A DNA stretch of 64,000 nt from an uncultured Eudoraea sp. (GTDB lineage: Bacteria; Bacteroidota; Bacteroidia; Flavobacteriales; Flavobacteriaceae): positions 1 through 64,000 of the forward strand of contig NZ_CAMYKG010000011.1 in the NCBI RefSeq assembly GCF_947258925.1, given 5' to 3'. The position numbers were made by a program, and so were the translations under genes. Positions 16,743-25,692 of the stretch are shown piece after piece; the stretch's first letter is position 1; the number at the start of each line of letters is the position of its first letter. The notes under the pieces were generated by a model. That model did not search any database. It was not told where the DNA came from and saw only the letters and a program-made list of their open reading frames with translations.

Positions 16743-18314
16743 ATGAAAATCCTTTTTAAATATTTCTTTCCGGTATTTGGATTAATTTTTCTTTGTTCCT
16801 GTAAAAACAAAGAAGAAAAGAAAAGTCTGGATATTACCCCTGTAGCTGAAACAACTTTTTTCAAAGAGGCTTACAGGCCTCAGTTTCATTTTACCCCCAA
16901 AAAGATGTGGATGAATGATCCCAACGGACTTGTCTATAATAACGGGATATACCACCTTTTCTATCAATACTATCCAGCTGATATTGTTTGGGGACCTATG
17001 CACTGGGGTCATGCAACCAGCAAAGATTTGGTATATTGGGAACATAAACCCATTGCTTTATTCCCGGACGAAAATGGCTATATATTTTCAGGAAGTGCTG
17101 TTCTGGATCAAAACAATACTTCCGGACTGGGCACACCAGATAATCCACCCTTAGTGGCCATATTTACCTATCACAACGCGAATAAGGAGGAAGAAGGTTC
17201 CAATGATTTTCAGACACAAGGAATAGCTTATAGTCTGGACAATGGGGAATCCTGGACGAAGTACCACAGTAATCCCGTTCTGGGAAATGATGAAGGTATT
17301 CGTGATTTTAGGGATCCCAAAGTCTTTTGGCATGAACCTGCGAAAAGTTGGATTATGGTCCTGGTTGCAGGAGACCATGCAAAAATTTATAGCTCTACTG
17401 ACTTAATTTCGTGGTCCTACTTAAGTGAATTTGGTAAGGAGGTGGGAGCTCACGGCGGGGTATGGGAATGTCCTGATCTTTTCCCATTAAAAGTTTCCGA
17501 TTCAGGAGAGGAAAAATGGATTCTTATTATTAGTGTAAATCCGGGTGCACCTAATGGCGGCAGTGGGACTCAATATTTTATCGGTGAATTTGACGGGACC
17601 TCATTTACATCAAATCAGAAGGCGGCAAAATGGTTAGATTGGGGAACGGATAATTATGCAGGGATTACGTATAATCATGAACCAAATGGCCAACGAATAT
17701 TTATCGGATGGATGAGTAATTGGGACTATGCCGGAAATACACCTACAAAGGAGTGGCGAAGTGCTATGACCGTTCCAAGAAAATTATCACTAATTAAATC
17801 TGGTAATTCATATGAATTGACCAATTATCCCCTGGAGGATTTCGGAACCATCTTTAAAACGGGAATAAAAACGGATCTTGAATTGCCTGCAGGTAAATCT
17901 GAGTCTATTGCGTTTGATAATTATAATCAATCAGAAATAAGGTTTACTACAACGGATCGAAAATTTGAACTTTCTTTTAAAAATAATTTAAATGAGGAAT
18001 TGATATTGACAATTGACGGAGATCAGGAATTGTTTTTGTTAGACCGAACTAATTCCGGGAAGATTGATTTCAAAGAAGAGTTTGCGCAAAGCATTCATAA
18101 AATGCCCATCACAAACTTGCCCGAAGGTGAAATTGAAGTGTGGATTTTGATGGATTGGTCGTCCATTGAAGTTTTCATTAACACCGGTCAATATGTGATG
18201 ACTTCACAAGTATTTCCTAATGAAGACTATACAAACCTTGTTTTCAAAAATACTTCTTCCTCTATATTAACTATTAGTGCTTTGGAAATAAATAGGGCAG
18301 AATCTATCTGGTAA
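16743..18314 (+). CDS. GH32 beta-fructosidase (levanase/inulinase-type) lipoprotein
   Basis: The ATG at 16743 gives 523 residues with a lipoprotein signal (FLCSC, Cys20); an ATG at 16722 would add seven residues. The five-bladed propeller shows the full GH32 triad: WMNDPNG (Asp59, nucleophile), FRDP (Asp191, transition-state) and WECP (Glu242, acid/base). A C-terminal beta-sandwich follows. It hydrolyses fructans or sucrose-like sugars at the cell surface or in the periplasm. No SusC/SusD, fructokinase or sensor is adjacent. It ends 4 bp from the end of uxuA on the other strand. Confidence 0.93.
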   Translation: MKILFKYFFPVFGLIFLCSCKNKEEKKSLDITPVAETTFFKEAYRPQFHFTPKKMWMNDPNGLVYNNGIYHLFYQYYPADIVWGPMHWGHATSKDLVYWEHKPIALFPDENGYIFSGSAVLDQNNTSGLGTPDNPPLVAIFTYHNANKEEEGSNDFQTQGIAYSLDNGESWTKYHSNPVLGNDEGIRDFRDPKVFWHEPAKSWIMVLVAGDHAKIYSSTDLISWSYLSEFGKEVGAHGGVWECPDLFPLKVSDSGEEKWILIISVNPGAPNGGSGTQYFIGEFDGTSFTSNQKAAKWLDWGTDNYAGITYNHEPNGQRIFIGWMSNWDYAGNTPTKEWRSAMTVPRKLSLIKSGNSYELTNYPLEDFGTIFKTGIKTDLELPAGKSESIAFDNYNQSEIRFTTTDRKFELSFKNNLNEELILTIDGDQELFLLDRTNSGKIDFKEEFAQSIHKMPITNLPEGEIEVWILMDWSSIEVFINTGQYVMTSQVFPNEDYTNLVFKNTSSSILTISALEINRAESIW

Positions 18315-18318
18315 AACC

Positions 18319-19488
18319 TCAGGCATTTTCATTTAAGATTCCATGCATTAACCCTCGCAATTCTGCAAGGCCTTTAAGACGTCCTATTCCCGAATATCCG
18401 GGATTGGTTTTAACAGTAAGGTCATGTAACAATTGCTGCCCATGATCTGGTCGCATAGGCAGTTGCTTATTTCTACTTTCCTGTAATTGAAGAAGCTCCT
18501 TTACGACCCCATACATGGGGACATCCCCTTCGAGGTGGCCAGCTTCATAGAAATTTCCTTCTTTATCTCTTTTCGTGCTTCTAAGATGAACAAAATGAAT
18601 ATGATCTCCATACTCCTTTATGATTTGTACGAGCTTATTATCTTCTCTTACCCCGAGGGAACCGGTACAAAATGTAATCCCATTATTAGGGCTGCTATTT
18701 TCCGACAGGATTCGCTTTATGTCGGTTGCGGTACTCATAATTCTTGGCAGACCGAAGATCGGATAAGGAGGATCATCGGGATGTATAGCGAGAAAAACGT
18801 TATTTTCTTCTGCTACGGGGATTATTTCATTTAGAAAAAGATGCAGGTTATTTTCTAAAGTAAGGGTGTCAATATTCTGGTAGTTATTTAAGGCATCCTG
18901 AAATTCTTCAAGGGAATAACCAATTTCGGCCCCGGGAAGATTATCTAAAATGGTGCTTTTGAGTTTTTCAACTTCTTCGGTAGTCAAGCCCTGATAATAG
19001 ATTTCGGCCTTTTCGAGTATATGTGCCGGATATGATTTCTTAGCACCCTCTCTCTTTAAAATAAAGCAGTCGAAGGCTGCCAGGGCTCTCATTTCAAAAT
19101 TAAGTGTTTTTGCCCCATTTGGTAACTCATAGTCCAATTCTGTGCGTATCCAATCTAGAATGGGCATGAAATTGTAGCAGATAATATGTATGCCCTCTGA
19201 TGCAAGATTTTTGATTGTCAGCTTATAGTTTTCTATAAGTTCCTGAAAATTTCCACTACGCCTCTTAATCAGTTCATGAACGGGAACGCTTTCTGCAACA
19301 GACCACCTCAGCCCTGCCTCTTCAATAAGGCGTTTTCTGTTTTTAATAGCGTCTTTAGTCCATACCTCTCCATTTGGTATTTCATGTAAGGCTGTCACAA
19401 TACCTGTTGCTCCGGCTTGTCTTATATCACTCAAGGTAACCGGATCATTGGGGCCATACCAGCGCATTGTCTGTTCCATTGTCTTCAT
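18319..19488 (-). CDS. uxuA: D-mannonate dehydratase
   Basis: The 389-residue product matches UxuA over its full length: MRWYGPNDPVTL at the start, HEIPNGEVW, IHPDDPPYPIFGLPRI, and the C-terminal MRPDHGQQLLHD. It dehydrates D-mannonate to 2-keto-3-deoxygluconate with a divalent metal. Three Met codons occur in the first eight positions; I keep the first, which overlaps the SDR stop by 4 bp. It is the last gene of the uronate operon. Confidence 0.95.
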   Translation of the reverse strand: MKTMEQTMRWYGPNDPVTLSDIRQAGATGIVTALHEIPNGEVWTKDAIKNRKRLIEEAGLRWSVAESVPVHELIKRRSGNFQELIENYKLTIKNLASEGIHIICYNFMPILDWIRTELDYELPNGAKTLNFEMRALAAFDCFILKREGAKKSYPAHILEKAEIYYQGLTTEEVEKLKSTILDNLPGAEIGYSLEEFQDALNNYQNIDTLTLENNLHLFLNEIIPVAEENNVFLAIHPDDPPYPIFGLPRIMSTATDIKRILSENSSPNNGITFCTGSLGVREDNKLVQIIKEYGDHIHFVHLRSTKRDKEGNFYEAGHLEGDVPMYGVVKELLQLQESRNKQLPMRPDHGQQLLHDLTVKTNPGYSGIGRLKGLAELRGLMHGILNENA

Positions 19489-20300
19489 ACCCCGGAATAT
19501 GCATTAAATCCACCATCCACAGGGATTATGGTCCCCGTAACAAATTTGGAAGCATCACTGCAAAGCCACTGTAAAACACCAAAGAGTTCATCAGGATTAC
19601 CAAACCTGCCCATCGGTGTATTCGCAATAATTTGCTGCCCGCGTTTAGTTAATTGACCATCTTTGGCGGTTAGTAAAGTGCGGTTTTGTTCGGTTAAAAA
19701 GAAGCCGGGTGCAATAGCATTAACTCTTAATTCTGCACTGTGTTTGCTACAAAATTCAATGGCTAGCCATTTTGTTAAGTTGTCGATAGCCGCCTTAGCA
19801 GAACCATAGCCCAATACACGGGTTATAGGTCTTTGAGCGGCCATAGAAGAAATATTGATGATACTTCCTTTTAAATCTTTTAGGAATAATGGCAGGAATG
19901 TTTTTATTGGAAGGAAAGAACCCAGATAATTTAATTCCATAACCTTTTCCAGCTCGTTTATTTTGGCATCCATAATAGTCTGTTCCGGAGTAATGACTGC
20001 TCCGGCCATATTCCCGCCTGCAAGATTAATCAGCACATCAATTTTACCAAAATTTACCTCAAGCTCCGCTTTTGCTTGCTCCAATTCTTGTTGTTTAGTA
20101 ACATTTGCAACTAAAGGAAATACTTTGTGGCGGGTATCACTAATATCCGCAACCAGTGATTTTACTTTATCTTCATTCCTACCCATTGCAACTACTCTGG
20201 CTCCCTGACTGGCAAGATAAACAGTCATAGCCTGCCCCAGGACACCCGTAGCACCACTGATCACTATAATTTTGTCGTCTACAGAAAACAATTCAGACAT
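19485..20300 (-). CDS. SDR oxidoreductase, probable D-mannonate (fructuronate) reductase
   Basis: The 271-residue classical short-chain dehydrogenase has GATGVLG (glycine-rich loop), NLAGGN, the catalytic Ser in SSMAAQ and YGSAK. The C-terminus ends in DGGFNAYSGV. Between uxaC and uxuA, the missing step is reduction of D-fructuronate to D-mannonate. In Bacteroidota and Thermotoga this is done by an SDR rather than by the long-chain UxuB. The function is therefore assigned from family plus operon position. It overlaps uxuA by 4 bp. Confidence 0.88.
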   Translation of the reverse strand: MSELFSVDDKIIVISGATGVLGQAMTVYLASQGARVVAMGRNEDKVKSLVADISDTRHKVFPLVANVTKQQELEQAKAELEVNFGKIDVLINLAGGNMAGAVITPEQTIMDAKINELEKVMELNYLGSFLPIKTFLPLFLKDLKGSIINISSMAAQRPITRVLGYGSAKAAIDNLTKWLAIEFCSKHSAELRVNAIAPGFFLTEQNRTLLTAKDGQLTKRGQQIIANTPMGRFGNPDELFGVLQWLCSDASKFVTGTIIPVDGGFNAYSGV

Positions 20301-20370
20301 AATAAAAAGTTAGGTAGATTTTAGTCTTGGATAGTAAAGACATAGATTCTCAGGATCCAATAAATCTATT

Positions 20371-20378
20371 CAAAGATA
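20371..20378 (-). promoter_or_regulatory. Candidate internal -7 box before the SDR gene
   Basis: TATCTTTG on the minus strand fits TAnnTTTG, 70 nt before the SDR start, in the 114-bp gap after uxaC. No -33 TTG is visible at the usual distance. It could allow separate transcription of SDR-uxuA. Confidence 0.28.
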
Positions 20379-20414
20379 ACTTAAGATAGTTAAATTCTTG
20401 AAGTGCGACCAAAT

Positions 20415-21701
20415 CTAAAAAGGAAAATAAGCCTTTGCATTATGGTAGCAGATGTCTGAGACAATTTTACCCAGCCAATTTTCATCTTCAGGTAATTCCC
20501 CGTTTGCAACGTCTTTACCTATAAGATTGCAGAGAACTCTCCTAAAATATTCATGTCTTGGAAATGATAGAAAACTACGAGAATCCGTTAACATACCGAT
20601 AAAACAACTTAACAGGCCTATATTGGAAAGAGTGTTCAATTGTTTTTCCATCCCATCTTTCTGATCTAAAAACCACCATGCAGATCCAAATTGAACTTTT
20701 CCTTTGATACTCCCATCGTTAAAATTACCGACCATTGAGGCAATAATTTCATTGTCAGCCGGGTTTAAATTGTAAATAATGGTTTTGGCAAGCTCATCTG
20801 TTTTATCCAGGTAATCCAGGAATTTGCTCAAGGATACTGCTTGTGAGAAATCTCCAATAGAATCAAATCCGGTGTCTGGCCCCAATTGTTGAAGCATCCT
20901 TTGATTATTATTTCTTAGGGCACCTAGGTGAAACTGTTGTACCCATCCTTTTTTATGGTAGCATTTTGCCAGAAATTTTAATACCTCAGATTTGAAATAA
21001 GCAACTTCATTGAAATTAAGTGTATCCCTATTTATTAAGCGTTTAAAGATTTTTGAGACATCCAGGCCGTCATGGTTGTAGAGAGGGAGATAATCCAGGC
21101 CATGATCTGCCAGTCTGCAGCCATTTTTGTGGAAATAATTTATTCTTAGTTCCAATGCTGACAACAGATCGGCATAAGAATTCTGCTTCAGTTTATTGTG
21201 GTATTCCAGTGAGTCCAAAGGATCATCGGTTGTACAAACAACTTCAACCTTCATCTGTTCTAAAAGACCCATTGTAGAATGGGAGGGAAGTTGCAATTGT
21301 TCAGAACAAGTATCATAAATTTTTTGAGCATTATTCTGATCCAGGAGTTGATCAATATTAAAATAACGCTTTAATTCAAGATGTGTCCAATGGTACAATG
21401 GATTCCGAACCGTATATGGAACGGTCTCTCCCCATTTTATAAATTTCACCTGATCCGGGGCATTTCCGGTTATATATTTTTCATCAATTCCAAGAGTCCG
21501 CATTGCGCGCCATTTATAATGGTCGCCGTTCAGCCATACCTGAGTAATATTAGCAAACTGAAAATCTTCAGCTATTTTCTTAGGAGATAAATGATTGTGG
21601 TAATCAATGATGGGCAGATCTTTGGCATAGTCGTGGTAAAGCCTGCTCGCAAAAGGGCTCTGCAATAAAAAATCTTCATGTATAAAGTTTTTTATAGCCA
21701 T
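20415..21701 (-). CDS. uxaC: Glucuronate (uronate) isomerase with an apparent internal deletion
   Basis: The 428-residue product aligns from memory with E. coli UxaC (about 470) from end to end. It keeps the metal histidines DYHNH (His35, His37), HYKWRAMRT, HWTHLELK, CTTDDPLDSLE, the GxxWW segment and MLTDSRSF (Asp373, Arg375). Between LEYHNKLKQN (about residue 175) and SYADLLSALELR about 40 residues are absent, in frame. The missing part includes the LPxxRPDK strand, whose Arg is thought to contact substrate. UxaC interconverts glucuronate/fructuronate and galacturonate/tagaturonate. Whether this version is active is uncertain. It starts 1 bp before the end of the DraG-like gene's gap and is followed by SDR-uxuA. 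Confidence 0.88.
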   Translation of the reverse strand: MAIKNFIHEDFLLQSPFASRLYHDYAKDLPIIDYHNHLSPKKIAEDFQFANITQVWLNGDHYKWRAMRTLGIDEKYITGNAPDQVKFIKWGETVPYTVRNPLYHWTHLELKRYFNIDQLLDQNNAQKIYDTCSEQLQLPSHSTMGLLEQMKVEVVCTTDDPLDSLEYHNKLKQNSYADLLSALELRINYFHKNGCRLADHGLDYLPLYNHDGLDVSKIFKRLINRDTLNFNEVAYFKSEVLKFLAKCYHKKGWVQQFHLGALRNNNQRMLQQLGPDTGFDSIGDFSQAVSLSKFLDYLDKTDELAKTIIYNLNPADNEIIASMVGNFNDGSIKGKVQFGSAWWFLDQKDGMEKQLNTLSNIGLLSCFIGMLTDSRSFLSFPRHEYFRRVLCNLIGKDVANGELPEDENWLGKIVSDICYHNAKAYFPF

Positions 21702-21702
21702 T

Positions 21703-23019
21703 TTAATTTGAAGTTACAGTTTCAGGCATCATACTTTCAGCCATTCTGGATGCAAGTGCCTCCAGATCAATTCCCAACTGTTCCTTGTTAACCTGAAGTA
21801 CTTCGGTCCGCAATTCCGGGGGTAATTTATTAAATCCGTCTTTTGCTCCAAGGATCATTCCTGCTACTGCAGCTACGGTATCATTATCCCGGCCATAATT
21901 TACAATAAATTGAAGGCTTTTTTCAAAATCCCCATCCCCAAAGGCCAGTCCGGCTATTAGAATTTGCCAGATTTCACCTGCGTGAAAAGCAATCGCCTTT
22001 TCGTCTTCTTCCAATAATTTGTAAACAAAATCCTGCTGTGCCCAATCCGTTTTTGTCCCATTATAGCGATCAGGGATTTTCATTTCTATCGAATCCTTTA
22101 ACAATATGGAATCTGATACTTTTATTTCTCTGGACATGTACACATATTTTCTGGTGGCGTTTGCGGTATTGTACGAAAGTCGTCCTACTAGCCTGCTATC
22201 CTGATAACGCATCGGGTCTATAAAGACAGCTGTGTTAAGGATAGAATCCATATTTGTGGTTCTCATAGCCATTTGTGTCATGGCGGCTACCAGTCCGGAA
22301 ATATCCTTGGCATATCCAATATCAAAGAGGGAGTGTTTGTAGGCTGTGAGATATGCAATTTCCGGGTTGGGTTCCAATAGGCCAAACATAGGTGTATATA
22401 ACATGCCTGCACAGGACATTTCACCTCCATAAAACCTATTCTGAGCCTCCAGATATGCTTCTGTGCCTTCCTGGTAGGCAAGTGCCACCCTTGCCCATTC
22501 TTTGATCCAATCTACCTTTTCCAATCTGGTATCCAGGGCATCGGGTGAAGCCAGAATTTCTTTATCGCCAAGCTTTGAGGCGATGGATTCATAATAATCA
22601 ATAATAAATTTTGCAAAATTCTTCGAATTGAGGTTGGGTGAATAGGCTTCAATATACGAGACCATAAAGTACTTCCATCTGGTGTCATCTGTGGTAGCTC
22701 CGGCTTTCAGGTTGTGCTCCCAGGTTCCTTCAGGAGATTGTATACGTTCTGCCGGAGTAAGCCCTGTGATATACCCATATTTTTGCTGAATGTCTGACCT
22801 GTGCCACATCTCTGTGGATGCACCCATGGCATCGCCAATTGCAGAGCCAACCAATGCGCCCAAAACCTTATCATATAACACATCCCTATTTAAAATAAGC
22901 GAATCCCGGGCGTAAGAAGACTTCTTAGGTTCAGGGATATCTATTTCCGCTTTCTGATCCTTGCATGATAAGATTAGCGCGGATACCAAAAAGGCCATAA
23001 TTAAAAAATAACGTTTCAT
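21703..23019 (-). CDS. ADP-ribosylglycohydrolase (DraG) family lipoprotein
   Basis: The 438-residue product has a type II signal peptide (lipobox LSC, Cys19), so it acts outside the cytosol. The all-helical DraG fold is marked by GSAIGDAMG (58-66), TTDDT (109-113) and GRDNDTVAAVAG (376-387), which hold the two-metal ligands of the family. Cytosolic DraG enzymes remove ADP-ribose from arginine; an exported member in a uronate operon more likely cleaves another N- or O-glycosidic bond. That is inference. It ends 1 bp before uxaC begins and overlaps the kinase gene by 4 bp (ATGA). Confidence 0.85.
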   Translation of the reverse strand: MKRYFLIMAFLVSALILSCKDQKAEIDIPEPKKSSYARDSLILNRDVLYDKVLGALVGSAIGDAMGASTEMWHRSDIQQKYGYITGLTPAERIQSPEGTWEHNLKAGATTDDTRWKYFMVSYIEAYSPNLNSKNFAKFIIDYYESIASKLGDKEILASPDALDTRLEKVDWIKEWARVALAYQEGTEAYLEAQNRFYGGEMSCAGMLYTPMFGLLEPNPEIAYLTAYKHSLFDIGYAKDISGLVAAMTQMAMRTTNMDSILNTAVFIDPMRYQDSRLVGRLSYNTANATRKYVYMSREIKVSDSILLKDSIEMKIPDRYNGTKTDWAQQDFVYKLLEEDEKAIAFHAGEIWQILIAGLAFGDGDFEKSLQFIVNYGRDNDTVAAVAGMILGAKDGFNKLPPELRTEVLQVNKEQLGIDLEALASRMAESMMPETVTSN

Positions 23020-23987
23020 ACCAATATCATTTTTCTGGCAAGTTGTAAAAGATAATCTTTTTCCTCGATAGTTCGTTGCAAAGGTAACTGCGCCAATCCA
23101 ATTAGGCGTCTTATAATTTCAATACCAGCCACTTGCGAAACAATTCTATTATTTGCCTGCTCTTTGTAGAGTTCTATTACAGTTGATAAACCGTTAGGGT
23201 CCATAGTAGCCATTATGAGGTGGGCTGTCATCACTCCCAGGTCAAATTCCCTAAACCCTATGAAGCTAAATTCGGGATCTATAATATAGACCTCATTTTC
23301 TAAGTGCATCCAGCTGCCAGGGTAATAATCGCCATGGATCAAAACATCTCCTTCTGAAAGGTACCGGTCACCAAGTACATTCACAACAGCTTTTATTCGC
23401 GAATCATTTTTATAAGGAAGCGATAATTCATCCAAACCCTGTTGAACTTCATCCAAATGAAATCCATTTTCCTCCATAAAAGGGAGTACAAAAATATGCT
23501 GATGATTTAATTCTCTCAGGGCCTTGTTTTCCGGAAATTTTTGGATATTACTCACCTTATGAATTGCTGCGGAAACATTCACAAGTTTTTCCAGGACAGG
23601 GATGGAAATCTTTCGGTCATGGTAACAGAATGTCATATCATCGCACTGTCCGAGATCTTCCATTTGTAAAAGGTAATTATTTTGATCAAAGGCCAATATA
23701 GCAGGGATATGCTTTGATATGAAGGCCGCTTGTACTGCCTTGTAGAACTCATACTCCACCTCAATCCTATTAAGAGGGGCTTCTATTTCCTGGTACTTCT
23801 GTACGTAAGGACGGGATTGTTTTAAAATAAAAGAACGTTGATTCGTCGTAACACGAAGAACAACGTTCATATTTCCCTCTCCCGGTTTAGTAATTGAAGT
23901 AATTTGTTCATCTGTATTTAGCCAGTTTTTCAACTTGAGAAATTCCTGGAGTTCCTCAAGGGGGGTATTGGTATCTATAGAAATCAA
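23016..23987 (-). CDS. APH/methylthioribose-kinase-like phosphotransferase
   Basis: There is no ATG near the 5' end. The TTG at 23987 (start MISIDTNTP…, 323 residues) is chosen over a TTG at 24020 that adds eleven residues. The kinase fold shows GEGNMNVVLRV, a Lys in SFILKQ (about 56), the catalytic HGDYYPGSW (Asp220) and the metal-binding IDPEF (Asp237). It looks most like S-methyl-5-thioribose kinases, but no MTR salvage genes are near. As first gene of the uronate operon, it may phosphorylate a sugar or sugar-like alcohol. The stop overlaps the DraG-like start. Confidence 0.7.
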   Translation of the reverse strand: MISIDTNTPLEELQEFLKLKNWLNTDEQITSITKPGEGNMNVVLRVTTNQRSFILKQSRPYVQKYQEIEAPLNRIEVEYEFYKAVQAAFISKHIPAILAFDQNNYLLQMEDLGQCDDMTFCYHDRKISIPVLEKLVNVSAAIHKVSNIQKFPENKALRELNHQHIFVLPFMEENGFHLDEVQQGLDELSLPYKNDSRIKAVVNVLGDRYLSEGDVLIHGDYYPGSWMHLENEVYIIDPEFSFIGFREFDLGVMTAHLIMATMDPNGLSTVIELYKEQANNRIVSQVAGIEIIRRLIGLAQLPLQRTIEEKDYLLQLARKMILV

Positions 23988-24092
23988 GGTGCGCGCAATT
24001 TTAGTGCAAGATAGTCTCAAAACAAAAATTTCCTTCCGTTACTATAATTTTTTTATTTACAAATGATCTAATTATCCTGGAACCACCACCAC

Positions 24093-24113
24093 CTACCCCT
24101 TTTGCAGGGGTAG
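24093..24113. other. Intergenic hairpin
   Basis: An 8-bp perfect stem (CTACCCCT / AGGGGTAG) encloses a 5-nt loop. It lies between the stop of the secreted hydrolase gene and the start of the kinase gene, both on the minus strand. No T-run follows on that strand (GTGGTGGTGG follows instead), so it may be a transcript-stabilising or attenuating structure rather than an intrinsic terminator. Confidence 0.45.
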
Positions 24114-24191
24114 AAAATTTGTATTTTTCGGAATTGTACAAACTCACCACAGGACACGTTAGGAAAAAGCCTCATTGTGTTAGTTAGAATT

Positions 24192-25622
24192 TTATTCCTT
24201 ATATAAATTTAAACAGGAGGTGTCCAGCTTCCCGCTTGGGTTATTCATAAAATCTATTATAACCTTGTTTTTGCAATCCCTGTTTCCACCGCCATGCCCG
24301 CCTTCATCAAGCACCAGTAGTGTGCCATGACTCAGATTTTCTTTAAATAGATATCCGTTTTTTGGAGGGGTAACAGGATCAAATCTATTTACCAAAATTA
24401 GTGTTGGTATATCGGAATCCTGAAATTTACGCTGTTCCATAGGTAAATTTTTGTTGTGCCAATTCCTGCCTGCGATATAAAAGGCGTCAAAAAAGCCCAG
24501 CTTTACAGGGATTAATGGATACTTCTCATATTCTTTCTTAATTAATTCGGCAGTATTCGCAGGATTAAAATTTTCAAATTTTTCGACAGACAATAACATG
24601 CTAAGATTTAGTCCTCCGGTAAGCTCGTATTCAAATTCTAAAACTTCGTTAATTACTTCCCCACCTTCTTCATTAAAGGCTTTTATTAGTTCTGGTGCTT
24701 TTTCCCTGGAGTTGCTTTGATATAATAACCTTCTCAATAGATAAATACCGTCCTGGGCATTTATAGTAACGTTTATGGAATCATTCATTGTTACGGAGAT
24801 TGGCTTCTGCTTCAATCTTGAAATCGAATTAAAGTAATCCTCTTTTAACTTTGGATATTGTTTTTTGCATTCAGGATTGTTTTCACAATAGTCAAAGATT
24901 CTTCCTAAGGCAAGAGAATAGCTATCAAGGCGATCAAGGAGAAAATCTCCGCTCAGTGGCGAAGGCGAATCGAGTACAGAAGAATAAATAAATTCCGGGA
25001 ACATATCCTGGACCAGCCTTGCAATACGTGTGCCATAAGATCCCCCAAACAAATTGTATTTTTCATAACCCAAATGTTTAAAAAGCATTCCTACATCTTT
25101 TGCATTTTGTATGGAATTATAATATTCCGGGCTGATGTCTTGTTCCTTACATTGCTTTTTATACTCCAAGATCATGATTTCGGTCAAAGCCAGTTCTTCT
25201 ATCTCATCAGCATTTTTGGCCATAATATCAAATGCATCAAAAGACATGTCGGGTAAGGCCGAAGAATAGCCAATGCCCCGTTGGTCGAAAAGAATAATAT
25301 CGCGAGTTTCTCTCATTGGGTGTTCCAATAAGAAGTTCACCATACCCGGATTTAATGAATTTCCCCCGGGACCACCGGAAAAGAATATCATTGGAAATGC
25401 ACTTGAGGTTGAGTCTTTAGCTTTAATTATTATATAGGAAATCTGAATTTGTTTACCGTCTTTTTGCTCATGGTTTTCAGGCACCAAAATTGCACCAGCA
25501 TGCACCTCCTGCTTTTCCGGCAACCAATCTAACCCCACAGGATTCACGGATACCGGTCCATTTTGCGCCTTACAGACCAATACAACAAGAAACAGGAACA
25601 AATAGAAAAAAGGATTTCTCAT
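24192..25622 (-). CDS. Secreted alpha/beta hydrolase, proline/tripeptidyl aminopeptidase-like
   Basis: The 476-residue product has a signal peptide ending near CKAQ (residue 20). Alpha/beta-hydrolase landmarks are in order: SGGPGG oxyanion loop (82-87), FDQRGIGYS, the nucleophile GGSYGT (Ser195), the acid in RFDPVTPP (Asp415) and His443 in GGHGG. The C-terminal layout is that of the TAP-like S33 peptidases. It would release N-terminal residues or tripeptides in the periplasm or outside. It appears to be a single-gene unit. Exact specificity is unknown. Confidence 0.85.
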   Translation of the reverse strand: MRNPFFYLFLFLVVLVCKAQNGPVSVNPVGLDWLPEKQEVHAGAILVPENHEQKDGKQIQISYIIIKAKDSTSSAFPMIFFSGGPGGNSLNPGMVNFLLEHPMRETRDIILFDQRGIGYSSALPDMSFDAFDIMAKNADEIEELALTEIMILEYKKQCKEQDISPEYYNSIQNAKDVGMLFKHLGYEKYNLFGGSYGTRIARLVQDMFPEFIYSSVLDSPSPLSGDFLLDRLDSYSLALGRIFDYCENNPECKKQYPKLKEDYFNSISRLKQKPISVTMNDSINVTINAQDGIYLLRRLLYQSNSREKAPELIKAFNEEGGEVINEVLEFEYELTGGLNLSMLLSVEKFENFNPANTAELIKKEYEKYPLIPVKLGFFDAFYIAGRNWHNKNLPMEQRKFQDSDIPTLILVNRFDPVTPPKNGYLFKENLSHGTLLVLDEGGHGGGNRDCKNKVIIDFMNNPSGKLDTSCLNLYKE

Positions 25623-25692
25623 AACTGAATTATTTTGAATAAAGATTAAGATAGCTTAAGTTTCTTTCATCCAATTAATAGATATTGACGGT

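Noticed and set aside
16622..16864. N-terminal extension of the rhodanese frame by 81 codons
   Set aside because: It overlaps the divergent GH32 start and its translation has no signal-like or domain-like pattern, whereas the ATG at 16621 gives a clean signal peptide.
21053..21277. Plus-strand frame opposite the uxaC gap as source of the missing segment
   Set aside because: Its translation does not resemble the UxaC RPDK segment, and no frame on the minus strand near the junction supplies it either.
24061..24120. Intrinsic terminator at the hairpin 24093-24113
   Set aside because: No T-run follows on the minus strand, and the plus side shows A-rich sequence; it is listed only as a hairpin.
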